The notes under the pieces are model-generated. The model had not been told where the DNA came from. It worked only from the letters and a program-made list of their open reading frames with translations, and made no database searches. Shown one piece after another: positions 1 to 8,144 of a stretch of DNA of 64,000 nucleotides. Numbering within the stretch: position 1 is the stretch's first letter; every line of letters starts with the position of its first letter. Made by a program: the position numbers and the translations under genes. This DNA comes from an uncultured Bacteroidales bacterium (GTDB taxonomy: Bacteria > Bacteroidota > Bacteroidia > Bacteroidales > UBA932), in assembly GCA_900321715.1 (NCBI GenBank), contig ONXC01000010.1:24569-88568 (forward strand), in the 5' to 3' direction.

Positions 1-1536
1 GGCGTTGTTGGAGACAACCTTGGTGACGGTGATGTTCTCAAGGGATGAGATTTCAGTAAGGCGGGGCCATGCGGCGCCGTACTTCTTCTTGAGATTCCTG
101 AACCAGTCTATGGTGAATTCCGTGATATGCTCAAGGTGGTCCTTGACCTCCCTCATCTGGTCCTCGATAGCGTAAATCTTCTCATCCAGGGCCTTGGTGT
201 CAAACTTGGAGATCTTGCGCACCGGCTTTTCAACCAGTTTCAGGATGTCCTCCATCACGATGGGCCTGTGCAGGAGGTCCTGGTACTGGAGCATCTGGGA
301 CAGGATGTCCTGCAGCTGCTCTTCCCAGGTCTTCTGGTTCTGCTCCAGAACCTTGTAGATACGGTTTTCAAAGAAGATGCGCTCCAGGGAACTGTAATGC
401 CAGTCGTTCTCCAGTTCTCCAAGTTTCACCTCAAGTTCCGCCTTAAGGATGTCCCTTGTATGATAAGTGTCATACTCCAGGATCTCATCCACGGTAAGGA
501 ACACGGGCTTGTTCTCACGGATGACGCAGGCGTTGGGAGAGATTTTGGTCTCACACTCCGTAAAGGCATAGAGAGCGTCAATGGTCTTGTCGGGGGAGAC
601 ATCGGCCGGAAGATGGATGATAATCTCCACTTTGTCGGTGGTCATATCGTCAATCTTCTTGATGTTGATCTTCTTCTTCTCCTTGGCCTTGATAATGCTG
701 TCTATGATGCCCTGGGAGGTTTTTCCGTAGGGGATTTCAGTTATGGTGATGGTGCTCTTGTCCACTTTGTTGATGCGGGCGCGAACCTTTACCATACCTC
801 CGCGCTTGCCCTTGTTGTACTTTGAGCAGTCTGCGATGCCGCCGGTAGGGAAGTCCGGGAGAATCTCATAAGGCTCACCCTTCAGGATGGCGATGGAGGC
901 GTCTATGAGCTCGTTGAAATTGTGGGGCAGGATCTTGGAACTGAGACCGGCTGCAATGCCTTCAGTGCCTTGTGCAAGCAGCAGCGGGAAGCGCACTGGG
1001 AGTTCAGTTGGCTCCTGGTTACGGCCGTCGTAGGAAGTCATCCAGGGGGTTACCTTGGGATCAAAGACAACTTCCTTCGCAAACTTTGAGAGGCGGGCCT
1101 CAATGTAACGGGGCGCAGCATTGGAGTCTCCGGTAAGGATGTTACCCCAGTTACCCTGGCAGTCTATGAGGAGACCCTTCTGACCCAGCGTCACAAGGGC
1201 GCCAAGGATGGAGGCGTCTCCGTGGGGATGGTACTGCATGGCCTGGCCCACAATGTTGGCAACCTTTGTGTAGCGGCCGTCGTCCATTGTGGCCATAGTG
1301 TGCAGAACACGCCTCTGAACGGGCTTGAAGCCGTCTACGATGTGCGGCACGGCCCTGTCCAGGATGGTATATGAAGCGTAGTCCAGATACCACTCCTTGA
1401 ACATTCCGGAGAGCTTGTACTTGCGGCTGTCTCCGCCCAGGAGTTTATCAAATTTCCCGGACGCGGCAGCGTCTTCTCCAAGTTCCTCGTCTTCGTCTTC
1501 AGGTGCGTTTTTGATGTCGTCCCAATCGTCTGCCAT
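1..1536 (-). CDS. parC: DNA topoisomerase IV subunit A (ParC), 3' part beyond the window edge
   Basis: Breakage-reunion subunit of the type IIA topoisomerase that decatenates daughter chromosomes; it works as A2B2 with ParE. The visible 512 codons begin with an acidic N-terminal extension of about 25 residues. They continue with the winged-helix region around QRRVLH and the catalytic AAPRY motif, whose Tyr is near residue 144. The reading frame stays open to base 1, so the C-terminal part is off-window. The N-terminus and the LDDGRY-like segment (here MDDGRYTKVANIVG) resemble Bacteroidales ParC more than GyrA; assignment between the two is by family memory. It is the last visible gene of the exbB-tonB-rluB-era run, 10 nt after era. 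Confidence 0.93.
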   Translation of the reverse strand, partial: MADDWDDIKNAPEDEDEELGEDAAASGKFDKLLGGDSRKYKLSGMFKEWYLDYASYTILDRAVPHIVDGFKPVQRRVLHTMATMDDGRYTKVANIVGQAMQYHPHGDASILGALVTLGQKGLLIDCQGNWGNILTGDSNAAPRYIEARLSKFAKEVVFDPKVTPWMTSYDGRNQEPTELPVRFPLLLAQGTEGIAAGLSSKILPHNFNELIDASIAILKGEPYEILPDFPTGGIADCSKYNKGKRGGMVKVRARINKVDKSTITITEIPYGKTSQGIIDSIIKAKEKKKINIKKIDDMTTDKVEIIIHLPADVSPDKTIDALYAFTECETKISPNACVIRENKPVFLTVDEILEYDTYHTRDILKAELEVKLGELENDWHYSSLERIFFENRIYKVLEQNQKTWEEQLQDILSQMLQYQDLLHRPIVMEDILKLVEKPVRKISKFDTKALDEKIYAIEDQMREVKDHLEHITEFTIDWFRNLKKKYGAAWPRLTEISSLENITVTKVVSNNA

Positions 1537-1546
1537 AGGTTAAGCC

Positions 1547-2428
1547 TTAAAATTCATATCCAAACCGGCGGAGTTCCTTGCGGTCCTCCCTCCAGTCAGG
1601 GTCCACTTTTACAAATGTAGAGAGGAAGACCTTCTTCTGGAAGAAGTCCTCCATGTCTATGCGGGCCTCGGTGCCCACTTTCTTGAGCATGGCGCCTTTT
1701 TTGCCGATGATGATGCCCTTCTGGGACTCCCTCATAACATAGATTACGGCGCTTATCTCATAACGTTCCTCGCCTTCGTGGAAGGACTCTATCTCCACCT
1801 GGCAGCTATACGGAATCTCTTCCGAGTAGTTGAGGAAGATCTTCTCACGGATGATCTCCGATGCAAAGAAGCGGAGGTTCTTGTCCGTGAACTGGTCCTT
1901 GTCAAACCAGGCCGGGGCTTCCGGAAGCCTTGATGAAACGGCCTCCATGATGCTCTCAAGATTGAATTTCTCCTGGGCCGATGCCGGAATGACCTCTGCC
2001 TTGGGAAGCCTTTCCTTCCACCACTGCATGAGCTCCACCACCTTTTCCTGGGTGGAGAGATCAATCTTATTGAGCACAACCACAACGGGGCAGTCCACCT
2101 TGGAGAGCTTCTCAATGTATGCGTCGTTTTTATCGGCCTTCTCGACGGTGTCCGTCACGTAGAGGATAATATCGGCATCCCCTATTGCGGTGTCGACAAA
2201 CGAGAGCATGTTTTCCTGAAGCCTGTAGTTGGGCTTGAGGATGCCGGGGGTGTCGGAGTACACAATCTGGAAGTCTTCTCCGGAGACGATACCCATGATG
2301 CGGTAACGGGTGGTCTGGGCCTTTGCCGTCACAATTGAGAGCTTCTCACCCACAAGGGCGTTCATCAGCGTGGATTTGCCCACGTTGGGATTGCCGATGA
2401 TATTTACGAATCCTGCCCTGTGTGCCAT
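1547..2428 (-). CDS. era: GTPase Era
   Basis: Essential small GTPase that binds the 3' end of 16S rRNA and helps 30S subunit maturation. All G motifs are visible: the P-loop GNPNVGKS at residues 12-19, the DTPG motif near residue 59 and NKID near residue 119. A C-terminal KH domain (IIGKKGAMLKKVG) follows. At 293 aa it has the usual full length. Its ATG overlaps the rluB stop by 1 nt (TAATG), so translation is probably coupled to the upstream pseudouridine synthase gene, which also acts on ribosomal RNA. Confidence 0.97.
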   Translation of the reverse strand: MAHRAGFVNIIGNPNVGKSTLMNALVGEKLSIVTAKAQTTRYRIMGIVSGEDFQIVYSDTPGILKPNYRLQENMLSFVDTAIGDADIILYVTDTVEKADKNDAYIEKLSKVDCPVVVVLNKIDLSTQEKVVELMQWWKERLPKAEVIPASAQEKFNLESIMEAVSSRLPEAPAWFDKDQFTDKNLRFFASEIIREKIFLNYSEEIPYSCQVEIESFHEGEERYEISAVIYVMRESQKGIIIGKKGAMLKKVGTEARIDMEDFFQKKVFLSTFVKVDPDWREDRKELRRFGYEF

Positions 2429-3540
2429 TATACGTATGCTCCCATTTTGAGGATGTTCACCTCGCCCTCGGTGAGGTAACGCCAGTCGCTCTTCTTGAGG
2501 CCTTTCTTGGTGAGGCCGGCAAAGTACACGCGGTCAAGGGCGCGGACTTCGTAGCCCAGGGCCTCGAACATGCGGCGCACGATCCTGTTCTTTCCGGAGT
2601 GGATCTCAATGCCAAGCTGGCGGTGGTCGTGGGCGTCGATGTACTCAAGTTCATCGGCCTTTGTTACGCCGTCACTGAGCTCTACGCCTTCCAGGAGCTT
2701 CTCCTTGTCCTCTTCCTTGAGGGGGGAGTCCAGGACCACCTGGTAGATCTTTTTCTTGTTGTAGGAGGGGTGGGTGAGTTGTTCGGCCATCTCTCCGTCG
2801 TTGGTGAACATGAGGACGCCGGTGGTGTTCTTGTCCAGACGGCCAACGGGGAATACCCTGGTGGGGCAGCCCTTGAGGAGATCCATCACTGTTTTCTCTG
2901 CGTGAGGGTCGCTGGCGGTGGTGACATAGCCCTTGGGCTTGTTCATCACGATATAGACCTTCTCTTCACCCTTGAGGCGCTGTCCGTTGAAGCGGACGTC
3001 GTCAGTGAGGATGTTCACCTTGGTGCCAAGTTCCGTCACAACCTCTCCGTTCACGGTTACAACACCGCTCTGGATCATTGTATCGGCCTCCCTGCGGGAG
3101 CAGACGCCGGAATTGGCGATGAATTTGTTGAGGCGCACCACTTCCTTTATTTCGGTGGGGGCGGTGTCGTTGTCACTGTAATGGCCGTTCACCTGGGGCT
3201 TACGGCGAAGCATGGCGTCCATGCCTTCCTTGGCGCCGTCCCTCTTCTTGAAGGGATTGCCATATCCGGATCCGCTGCGGGAACTTCCGGGTTTTGAATA
3301 GCCGCTACGGGCCGATGAAGATCCGCCGCTTCTGCGCTCACCGTATGAGCTTCTTTCGGGGCGGCCGCCTTCACGGCGCTCTCCGTAAGGAGTACGCTCA
3401 TTGCGTCCTGCACCACGGCGCTCACCCTGCTGGGGTGCACCGTTTCTTCTTGCGGGACGGTCTCCGTCGGAGAAACTGCGGCTTGTAGAATAATCTGCTT
3501 TTGAAATGCGAGGCCTCTTGCCTCTTTTATTGTCTTCCAT
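2428..3540 (-). CDS. rluB: rRNA pseudouridine synthase, RluB/RsuA family, with a long RG-rich N-terminus
   Basis: Isomerises a uridine to pseudouridine in rRNA. An S4 RNA-binding domain starts near residue 136 (RLNKFIANSGVCSRREAD). The catalytic domain carries GRLDKNTTG with the nucleophile Asp236. The first about 110 residues are low complexity, rich in R, G, S and E, with repeated YGERR-type units; such basic tails are common in Bacteroidetes RluB-like proteins and probably bind RNA. Length is 370 aa against about 240-290 for the core family; the excess is the tail. The exact target uridine (RluB, E, F or RsuA type) cannot be told from sequence alone. Confidence 0.9.
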   Translation of the reverse strand: MEDNKRGKRPRISKADYSTSRSFSDGDRPARRNGAPQQGERRGAGRNERTPYGERREGGRPERSSYGERRSGGSSSARSGYSKPGSSRSGSGYGNPFKKRDGAKEGMDAMLRRKPQVNGHYSDNDTAPTEIKEVVRLNKFIANSGVCSRREADTMIQSGVVTVNGEVVTELGTKVNILTDDVRFNGQRLKGEEKVYIVMNKPKGYVTTASDPHAEKTVMDLLKGCPTRVFPVGRLDKNTTGVLMFTNDGEMAEQLTHPSYNKKKIYQVVLDSPLKEEDKEKLLEGVELSDGVTKADELEYIDAHDHRQLGIEIHSGKNRIVRRMFEALGYEVRALDRVYFAGLTKKGLKKSDWRYLTEGEVNILKMGAYV

Positions 3541-3566
3541 AATACACTACTTTACGACTCACGTCG

Positions 3567-4358
3567 TTACTTAAGTTTGAAAATATATGTGATGGTGCCG
3601 GTCTGGAGGGCCGGAGCATCAGCTTTCATGTTAAAGTGAGCCTTCATTGCGGCGTTACGGGCCGCGTTCCAAAGCTCCTTGTTTGTTACGGTGGTGCCTT
3701 CCGCGCCGGGGATGGCTTCCGTTACCTCTCCGTACTGGTTAACCTTGATCTGGACAACCACAATTCCTTCGGCCTGGATGCCGTAGGAGGGCTTGGGCAG
3801 TGATCCTACCACGGAGCGGCCCTGGAGGTGGGCGTTGGCCGATCCTTCCACTTTACCTTCCTTGGTGTTGCCGTCAGGCTGCCCGGCCTTGAAGCCTTCC
3901 GATGCCTCAGAGGCGCTGTGGGGCGCAGTGGCGCTGTTGTCCTTCCTGCTCATTCCGGGGAACGCGGCCCTGGGGTCTAGCTTGGGCTCTTCCTCCTGCT
4001 TGGGAGTGGGAACCTCCACGTCTCCAACGGGATCCGGCTTTGTGGCCGGCGTTACGTTTGGAACGGGATTCACGTGGGGTGATTCCGCTTTCTGGACCAG
4101 TTCCACTTCCTTTTGAAGGTCCACTTCCTCTGCCTGGGGCTGCCTGCCAACGCGTGTCTGGACGGGCTTTACCATCTCTTCCTCTTCCTCGAACTCTATC
4201 ACAAGGGAGGTGCGCTCCGGCGGCGGGGGATCAAGGTATGTGAGGCCGCTTGTAAGGCAAAGCACCAGCGCGGCGGCATGAACGCCCAGCGTAACCAGGA
4301 TGCCGGTCACGTTGGCGTTTTTCTCGCTCTTTTTCTGTGTGCGCTGGTATGGCTGCAT
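3567..4358 (-). CDS. TonB-family energy transducer
   Basis: Inner-membrane-anchored periplasmic protein that carries energy from ExbB/ExbD to outer-membrane receptors. One N-terminal membrane helix (about residues 17-38) is followed by a proline/glutamate/lysine-rich spacer with EFEEEEE. A TonB C-terminal domain lies at about 185-263 (GIVVVQIKVNQYGEV, then a terminal TGTITYIFKLK strand). It is 263 aa. It directly follows exbD (4-nt gap) and exbB, giving a complete exbB-exbD-tonB unit. The last strand lacks the classical YP motif of enteric TonB but matches the TonB-like proteins of Bacteroidetes. Confidence 0.88.
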   Translation of the reverse strand: MQPYQRTQKKSEKNANVTGILVTLGVHAAALVLCLTSGLTYLDPPPPERTSLVIEFEEEEEMVKPVQTRVGRQPQAEEVDLQKEVELVQKAESPHVNPVPNVTPATKPDPVGDVEVPTPKQEEEPKLDPRAAFPGMSRKDNSATAPHSASEASEGFKAGQPDGNTKEGKVEGSANAHLQGRSVVGSLPKPSYGIQAEGIVVVQIKVNQYGEVTEAIPGAEGTTVTNKELWNAARNAAMKAHFNMKADAPALQTGTITYIFKLK

Positions 4359-4362
4359 AGTG

Positions 4363-4773
4363 CTATTCCGGTTGCGTTGCCAGGATTACCTTATAGTGGT
4401 TCCTCTTTGCTATATTCATTACCTGGACCACCTCTCCCACAGGGACTGTCTGGTCACTGTAGATGGAGAAGGTAGGGTCTTCCTCTGCGGAAAGAAGGCC
4501 GATAAGCTCATCCTCCACATCCTGGAACTGGGTGGGCTCCTGGTCTCCGTTGATGTGGTAGGTGTAGGTCTGGTCTCCCCAGTCCTTGATGCTCACGCTC
4601 ACCGTTGCCTTTGCGTTCACCTGCCCGGTTGATTTAGGGAGGAGAAGCTTCAGGGCGTTGGGGTTAATGAGCGTAGAGGTCACAAGGAAGAAGATAAGAA
4701 GCAGAAACACGATATCAGTCATACTGGATACCGAGAACTGCGCGTCTACCTTTGTGTTTCTCTTCAGTGCCAT
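4363..4773 (-). CDS. exbD: Biopolymer transport protein ExbD
   Basis: Proton-channel subunit of the TonB motor. It has one N-terminal membrane helix containing the essential Asp in SSMTDIVFLLLIFFLV, followed by a periplasmic domain. 136 aa, normal length. Its start overlaps the exbB stop (TAATG) and its stop lies 4 nt before the tonB-like gene, so the three proteins should be made in step. Confidence 0.93.
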   Translation of the reverse strand: MALKRNTKVDAQFSVSSMTDIVFLLLIFFLVTSTLINPNALKLLLPKSTGQVNAKATVSVSIKDWGDQTYTYHINGDQEPTQFQDVEDELIGLLSAEEDPTFSIYSDQTVPVGEVVQVMNIAKRNHYKVILATQPE

Positions 4774-5504
4774 TACTTCTCAGATGCTGAGGGTTCGTTT
4801 ATCACGATGTCTATGAACTCCATGGTGGAGCTTTCCATCTGGTACACAAGGTCTCCCACCTTTCCGGTGAGCCAGTTGTAGCCGAAGTAAGCGATGATAC
4901 CCACGATGAGGCCGCCCACGGTGGTGAGCATAGCAGTGTAGATACCGCCGCTGAGGAGGGTGATGTCAATGTTGTTTCCGGCCTTGGACATATTGAAGAA
5001 GGCCTGGACCATACCCATCACGGTGCCAAGGAAACCAATCATAGGGGCGCCGCCGGCTATTGTTGCAAGGAGGGGAAGGCCCTTCTCAAGGCGTGCGACC
5101 TCTACGTTGCCGATGTTTTCTATGGCGCTCTGGATATCGGCCATGGGCCTGCCCATACGGTTGATGCCGGTCTCGATCATGCGGGCCACGGGGTTGTCGT
5201 ATTTACGGCAGAGGGTAACGGCGCTCTTGGTTTTGCCGTCTGTGATATAATCCCTGATGTCCTTCATGAAGTGGGGATCAATCTTGGATGCGTTCTTGAT
5301 GACCCACCATTTACGGCCTATAAGATAGATGGCAAGGATTGAGAGGGCAAGGAGGACCCACATGAGGGGACCGCCCATTGTGAACATTGAGAAAAGGCTC
5401 TCTGACATCTGCTGGGGCTCTGCGGCCACAGGAGCATCTGCTGCCTGATTGATGGCATCTGCAAGGGCCTCCAGGGTGTCTGCTTGAAGAAGATGGAATA
5501 GCAT
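4773..5504 (-). CDS. exbB: MotA/TolQ/ExbB proton channel protein
   Basis: Pentameric inner-membrane channel subunit that pairs with ExbD. Three membrane segments are visible: MWVLLALSILAIYLIG near residue 48, then two in the conserved C-terminal half around GFLGTVMGMVQAF and GGIYTAMLTTVGGLIVGIIAY. 243 aa. It is the first gene of the operon; a full Bacteroidetes promoter lies 38 nt upstream. A short N-terminal periplasmic stretch (about 40 aa) precedes the first helix. Confidence 0.93.
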   Translation of the reverse strand: MLFHLLQADTLEALADAINQAADAPVAAEPQQMSESLFSMFTMGGPLMWVLLALSILAIYLIGRKWWVIKNASKIDPHFMKDIRDYITDGKTKSAVTLCRKYDNPVARMIETGINRMGRPMADIQSAIENIGNVEVARLEKGLPLLATIAGGAPMIGFLGTVMGMVQAFFNMSKAGNNIDITLLSGGIYTAMLTTVGGLIVGIIAYFGYNWLTGKVGDLVYQMESSTMEFIDIVINEPSASEK

Positions 5505-5541
5505 ATCTTAGTACTTTGTTATATATTCTTTTATTAACCTG

Positions 5542-5572
5542 CAAAGATACTAAAAAAACTGCTTTGTTCCAA
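5542..5572 (-). promoter_or_regulatory. Promoter of the exbB-exbD-tonB-rluB-era-parC operon
   Basis: Read on the minus strand there is a TTG -33 element (5572-5570), a 20-nt spacer and a perfect -7 box TATCTTTG (5549-5542). This matches the primary sigma factor consensus of Bacteroidetes (TTTG, about 19-20 nt, TAnnTTTG). It leaves a leader of roughly 30 nt before the exbB ATG. Confidence 0.75.
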
Positions 5573-5633
5573 TAATGCTATTTGTCAAAAACCATAACCC
5601 CGCACGGAATGCGCAATTGTGCTCAGAATCTTC

Positions 5634-5664
5634 TTGTTAGTTTCTTTTTTTTTGCATACATTTG
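5634..5664 (+). promoter_or_regulatory. Promoter of the phosphoribosyltransferase-codB pair
   Basis: TTG at 5634-5636, a 20-nt T-rich spacer and the -7 box TACATTTG at 5657-5664. Transcription should start near 5669-5672, inside the inverted repeat that precedes the start codon. Confidence 0.72.
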
Positions 5665-5665
5665 T

Positions 5666-5695
5666 ATCCCGGTTAGCTCTTAATCGGGATTTTTT
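5666..5695 (+). promoter_or_regulatory. Hairpin plus T-run ending at the start codon: candidate attenuator
   Basis: ATCCCG (5666-5671) can pair with CGGGAT (5685-5690). The second arm runs into TTTTTT and then directly into the ATG at 5696. The short 5' leader is therefore almost entirely a terminator-like hairpin. That arrangement suggests premature termination or translation control of a nucleobase-salvage operon. The seven-nt T tract just before the -7 box region and the T run here also resemble sites of reiterative transcription in pyrimidine operons, but that is inference. Confidence 0.45.
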
Positions 5696-6784
5696 ATGTC
5701 CAAATACTTACAGGACGCGAGCCTCCGCTATGCAGGCTTGCTGGATGATACAAGTATATATCAGCTGCACTCAAGGCAGCTTTCAAACCGGTATTTCGTT
5801 CTAAGCAATGACGGGACCCGAAGGCTGATGGCCTTCCCTGAAGTTGTCGGCTATGATTCCTACCTGTCAATGCTTCCCGCCACCGTCGCCGCCCTCCGCC
5901 ATCTGTTTCCACAAGGCCAGGGCGGCGACGTTGATATACTCACTATCCTTCGCGGCGGCCTCAACTATCCCATAGAAGAGGCCTGCTACCGCTGCGGCAT
6001 AAGGGTGAGGGACATCCATTTCCTTTCCTGCGAAAGGATCATTGAAGACCATATCATCACCGGCCTTGAAATCAAATATGAGAAACTCCGCGTAAAGAAG
6101 GACTGCACTCTTGTGATTGGAGACATAATTGCCACCGGAGACACCCTAAGGCTATGTCTGGACCAGGTTGTAGACCGTTTCAGGCGGCGTGGCGGAAGTA
6201 TCCGGAAGATTGTCTTCTTCACAATCGGAGGCACCCGGGCCATAGAGCTCATGGAAGCCAAAAGGGAGGAGATCCGGAAGATTTTCCCGGAGTTCGAGGG
6301 CTTTGAATGCTTCTTCTACGAGGGCATCTTCACGGTGTATACCAGCCCTGGAGCTACCGGCATAAACGTCCCTGACATTGACTTTGGCTGGAAGGGTGGA
6401 GCCGTTTCACCTGAGTTCAGAAGGTTCGTCCTTGATCACCCCTACTCCATCCTTGAAAAGTGCATAATCTATGACGGCGGAGCGCGCCGCTATGAGATCC
6501 CTGTCCACTTCAGGGAGGCCCTGGAATACTGGGAAGGCGTCTGGGGCAGGGCCGATATTATCGATCCATCGGCCCTCGTTGGGGAAAAACTGGGCTACGA
6601 CAGCCCCTTAAGCTTCAAGGCCTGGCTTGAGCTGAACCACTTCAAGGACCTCAAAGACAGCACTCTGGAGCAGCTTTGGGCCGATGAAAAGGCCCTCCTT
6701 GAGAACGCCGCCGCCCTGTCACTTGAGACAATTGCCGGGCAGCGCATAAATGCAATCAACACAATACTACAGCAATATGAATAA
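5696..6784 (+). CDS. Phosphoribosyltransferase-fold protein of unknown substrate
   Basis: The N-terminal half looks like a type I phosphoribosyltransferase. ILRGGLN at residues 84-90 resembles the PRPP-contacting loop of uracil PRT, and IGDIIATGDTL at 141-151 is the 13-residue PRPP signature. The C-terminal about 130 residues match nothing I recognise. At 362 aa it is much longer than UPRT, APRT or OPRT (about 180-220). It overlaps a CodB-like permease by 8 nt, so the pair probably imports and activates a base (cytosine, uracil or a related compound). Substrate and even enzymatic activity are inferred. Confidence 0.65.
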   Translation: MSKYLQDASLRYAGLLDDTSIYQLHSRQLSNRYFVLSNDGTRRLMAFPEVVGYDSYLSMLPATVAALRHLFPQGQGGDVDILTILRGGLNYPIEEACYRCGIRVRDIHFLSCERIIEDHIITGLEIKYEKLRVKKDCTLVIGDIIATGDTLRLCLDQVVDRFRRRGGSIRKIVFFTIGGTRAIELMEAKREEIRKIFPEFEGFECFFYEGIFTVYTSPGATGINVPDIDFGWKGGAVSPEFRRFVLDHPYSILEKCIIYDGGARRYEIPVHFREALEYWEGVWGRADIIDPSALVGEKLGYDSPLSFKAWLELNHFKDLKDSTLEQLWADEKALLENAAALSLETIAGQRINAINTILQQYE

Positions 6785-8033
6785 GAACAAAGGAGCAGAC
6801 ATCGACTACACTAACAAGCCGGTGGACAAACAGGGACGCAAGAGCAACCTGAGTATGTTTATGGTAATGCTGGGCTTTACCTTCTTCAGCGCCAGCATGT
6901 GGGTGGGACAGCAGCTGGCCGCCGGCCTTGACTGGTGGGACTTCATCTGGGCCCTCCTCCTTGGCGGTCTTATCCTTGCGGCCTACACCGGCGCCCTGGG
7001 CTGGATTGGCGCAGAGAGCGGCCTCTCGCTGGATATGCTCTCCAGAAGGAGCTTTGGAACAAAGGGCAGCTGGCTTCCAAGCGCCATGATAAGCTTTACC
7101 CAGACCGGGTGGTTCGGCGTGGGCCTTGCGATGTTTGCCATTCCTGTGGCTAAGGAGCTCATGGGCCTTGAGGTCACCCCCGACAGCATGCCCTGGCAGG
7201 GATATGTGCTTGTGGGGGTTGCAGGCATCCTTATGACCGCAAGTGCATACTTCGGCATTAAGAGTCTTACCATTGTGAGCTACATAGCAGTTCCCGCCGT
7301 GGCAATCCTTGGTACCGTGGCAATGATACTGGCTATCCGGCACGGAGACGCCGGCCTTGTGGAGCAGTTTGCAAAGGGCTCCAAGGACCTTGGAATCATA
7401 GCCGGAGCCGGACTGGTTGTGGGTAGCTTCGTGTCCGGAGGCACGGCAACACCAAACTTCACCCGCTTTGCAAAGAGCGGAAAGGTGGGACTCATAATCA
7501 CCGTGATCGCATTCTTCCTTGGAAACAGCCTCATGTTCCTCTTTGGCGCTGTCTCAAGCATATACGTGGGCGGAAATGACATCTTTGAGGTGATGCTCAA
7601 CCTCAACCTCTTCTACCTTGCCGTGCTGGTCCTTGGCCTCAACATCTGGACCACTAATGACAATGCGCTTTACACCGCAGGCCTTGGCCTTTCCAACATC
7701 TTCGGCCTCAGCAAGAAGACCATGGTCATCATCTCCGGTATCATCGGCACTGTTGCCGCCGTATGGCTTTACTGGAACTTCTGCGGCTGGCTCAACGTCC
7801 TCAACTGCACCCTGCCGCCGGTGGGCATCATCCTTATCCTCCACTACTTTGCAAATCGCGGAAAGGAAGTCCCGGAAAAGCAGGTGGACTGGAGCGCAAT
7901 AGCAGGTGTTGTGTGCGGCGCCGTAGTGGCCAACCTCGTCCACTGGGGATTCGCCTCCATCAACGGTATGGCGGTTGCCGCTCTTTGCTGGGGAATCGGC
8001 CGTCTTATCAAGACTTCCATAAAGGACCGTTAA
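6777..8033 (+). CDS. Cytosine permease-like transporter (CodB, NCS1 family)
   Basis: Inner-membrane symporter of the nucleobase:cation family. About 12 hydrophobic segments are visible across 418 aa. Conserved CodB-type stretches include GFTFFSASMWVGQQLAAGL near the N-terminus, ISFTQTGWFGVGLAMFA, and LNIWTTNDNALYTAGLGLSN. I chose the ATG at 6777, which overlaps the upstream stop by 8 nt; a longer frame opens at 6750 but would sit inside the upstream gene. Co-transcription with a PRTase-like protein supports nucleobase salvage. Substrate choice between cytosine and other bases is not certain. Confidence 0.83.
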   Translation: MNKNKGADIDYTNKPVDKQGRKSNLSMFMVMLGFTFFSASMWVGQQLAAGLDWWDFIWALLLGGLILAAYTGALGWIGAESGLSLDMLSRRSFGTKGSWLPSAMISFTQTGWFGVGLAMFAIPVAKELMGLEVTPDSMPWQGYVLVGVAGILMTASAYFGIKSLTIVSYIAVPAVAILGTVAMILAIRHGDAGLVEQFAKGSKDLGIIAGAGLVVGSFVSGGTATPNFTRFAKSGKVGLIITVIAFFLGNSLMFLFGAVSSIYVGGNDIFEVMLNLNLFYLAVLVLGLNIWTTNDNALYTAGLGLSNIFGLSKKTMVIISGIIGTVAAVWLYWNFCGWLNVLNCTLPPVGIILILHYFANRGKEVPEKQVDWSAIAGVVCGAVVANLVHWGFASINGMAVAALCWGIGRLIKTSIKDR

Positions 8034-8060
8034 ACTTAAACGCTTGATTATACGCTAATT

Positions 8061-8102
8061 ATACAAATTACTCCCGTCAAATTTGATGGGAGTAATTTGT
8101 AT
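8061..8102. terminator. Bidirectional terminator between codB-like gene and batD-batE
   Basis: A 42-nt nearly perfect palindrome: 21-nt arms with a single G-T pair, centred at 8081/8082, the inner part being TCAAATTTGA. It sits between convergent genes (stops at 8033 and 8145). AT-rich outer stems supply a U-run in both directions. Confidence 0.8.
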
Positions 8103-8144
8103 AAAGCATTGATAATAGGCGACTTAGCGATCACGCCTGAGAAA

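Noticed and set aside
127-825. Plus-strand open frame of 232 codons
   Set aside because: It is antisense to parC, whose catalytic-core motifs are unmistakable on the minus strand; biased codon use opens the opposite frame.
2422-3297. Long plus-strand frame of 291 codons
   Set aside because: Antisense shadow of the pseudouridine synthase; no family resemblance and no start signals.
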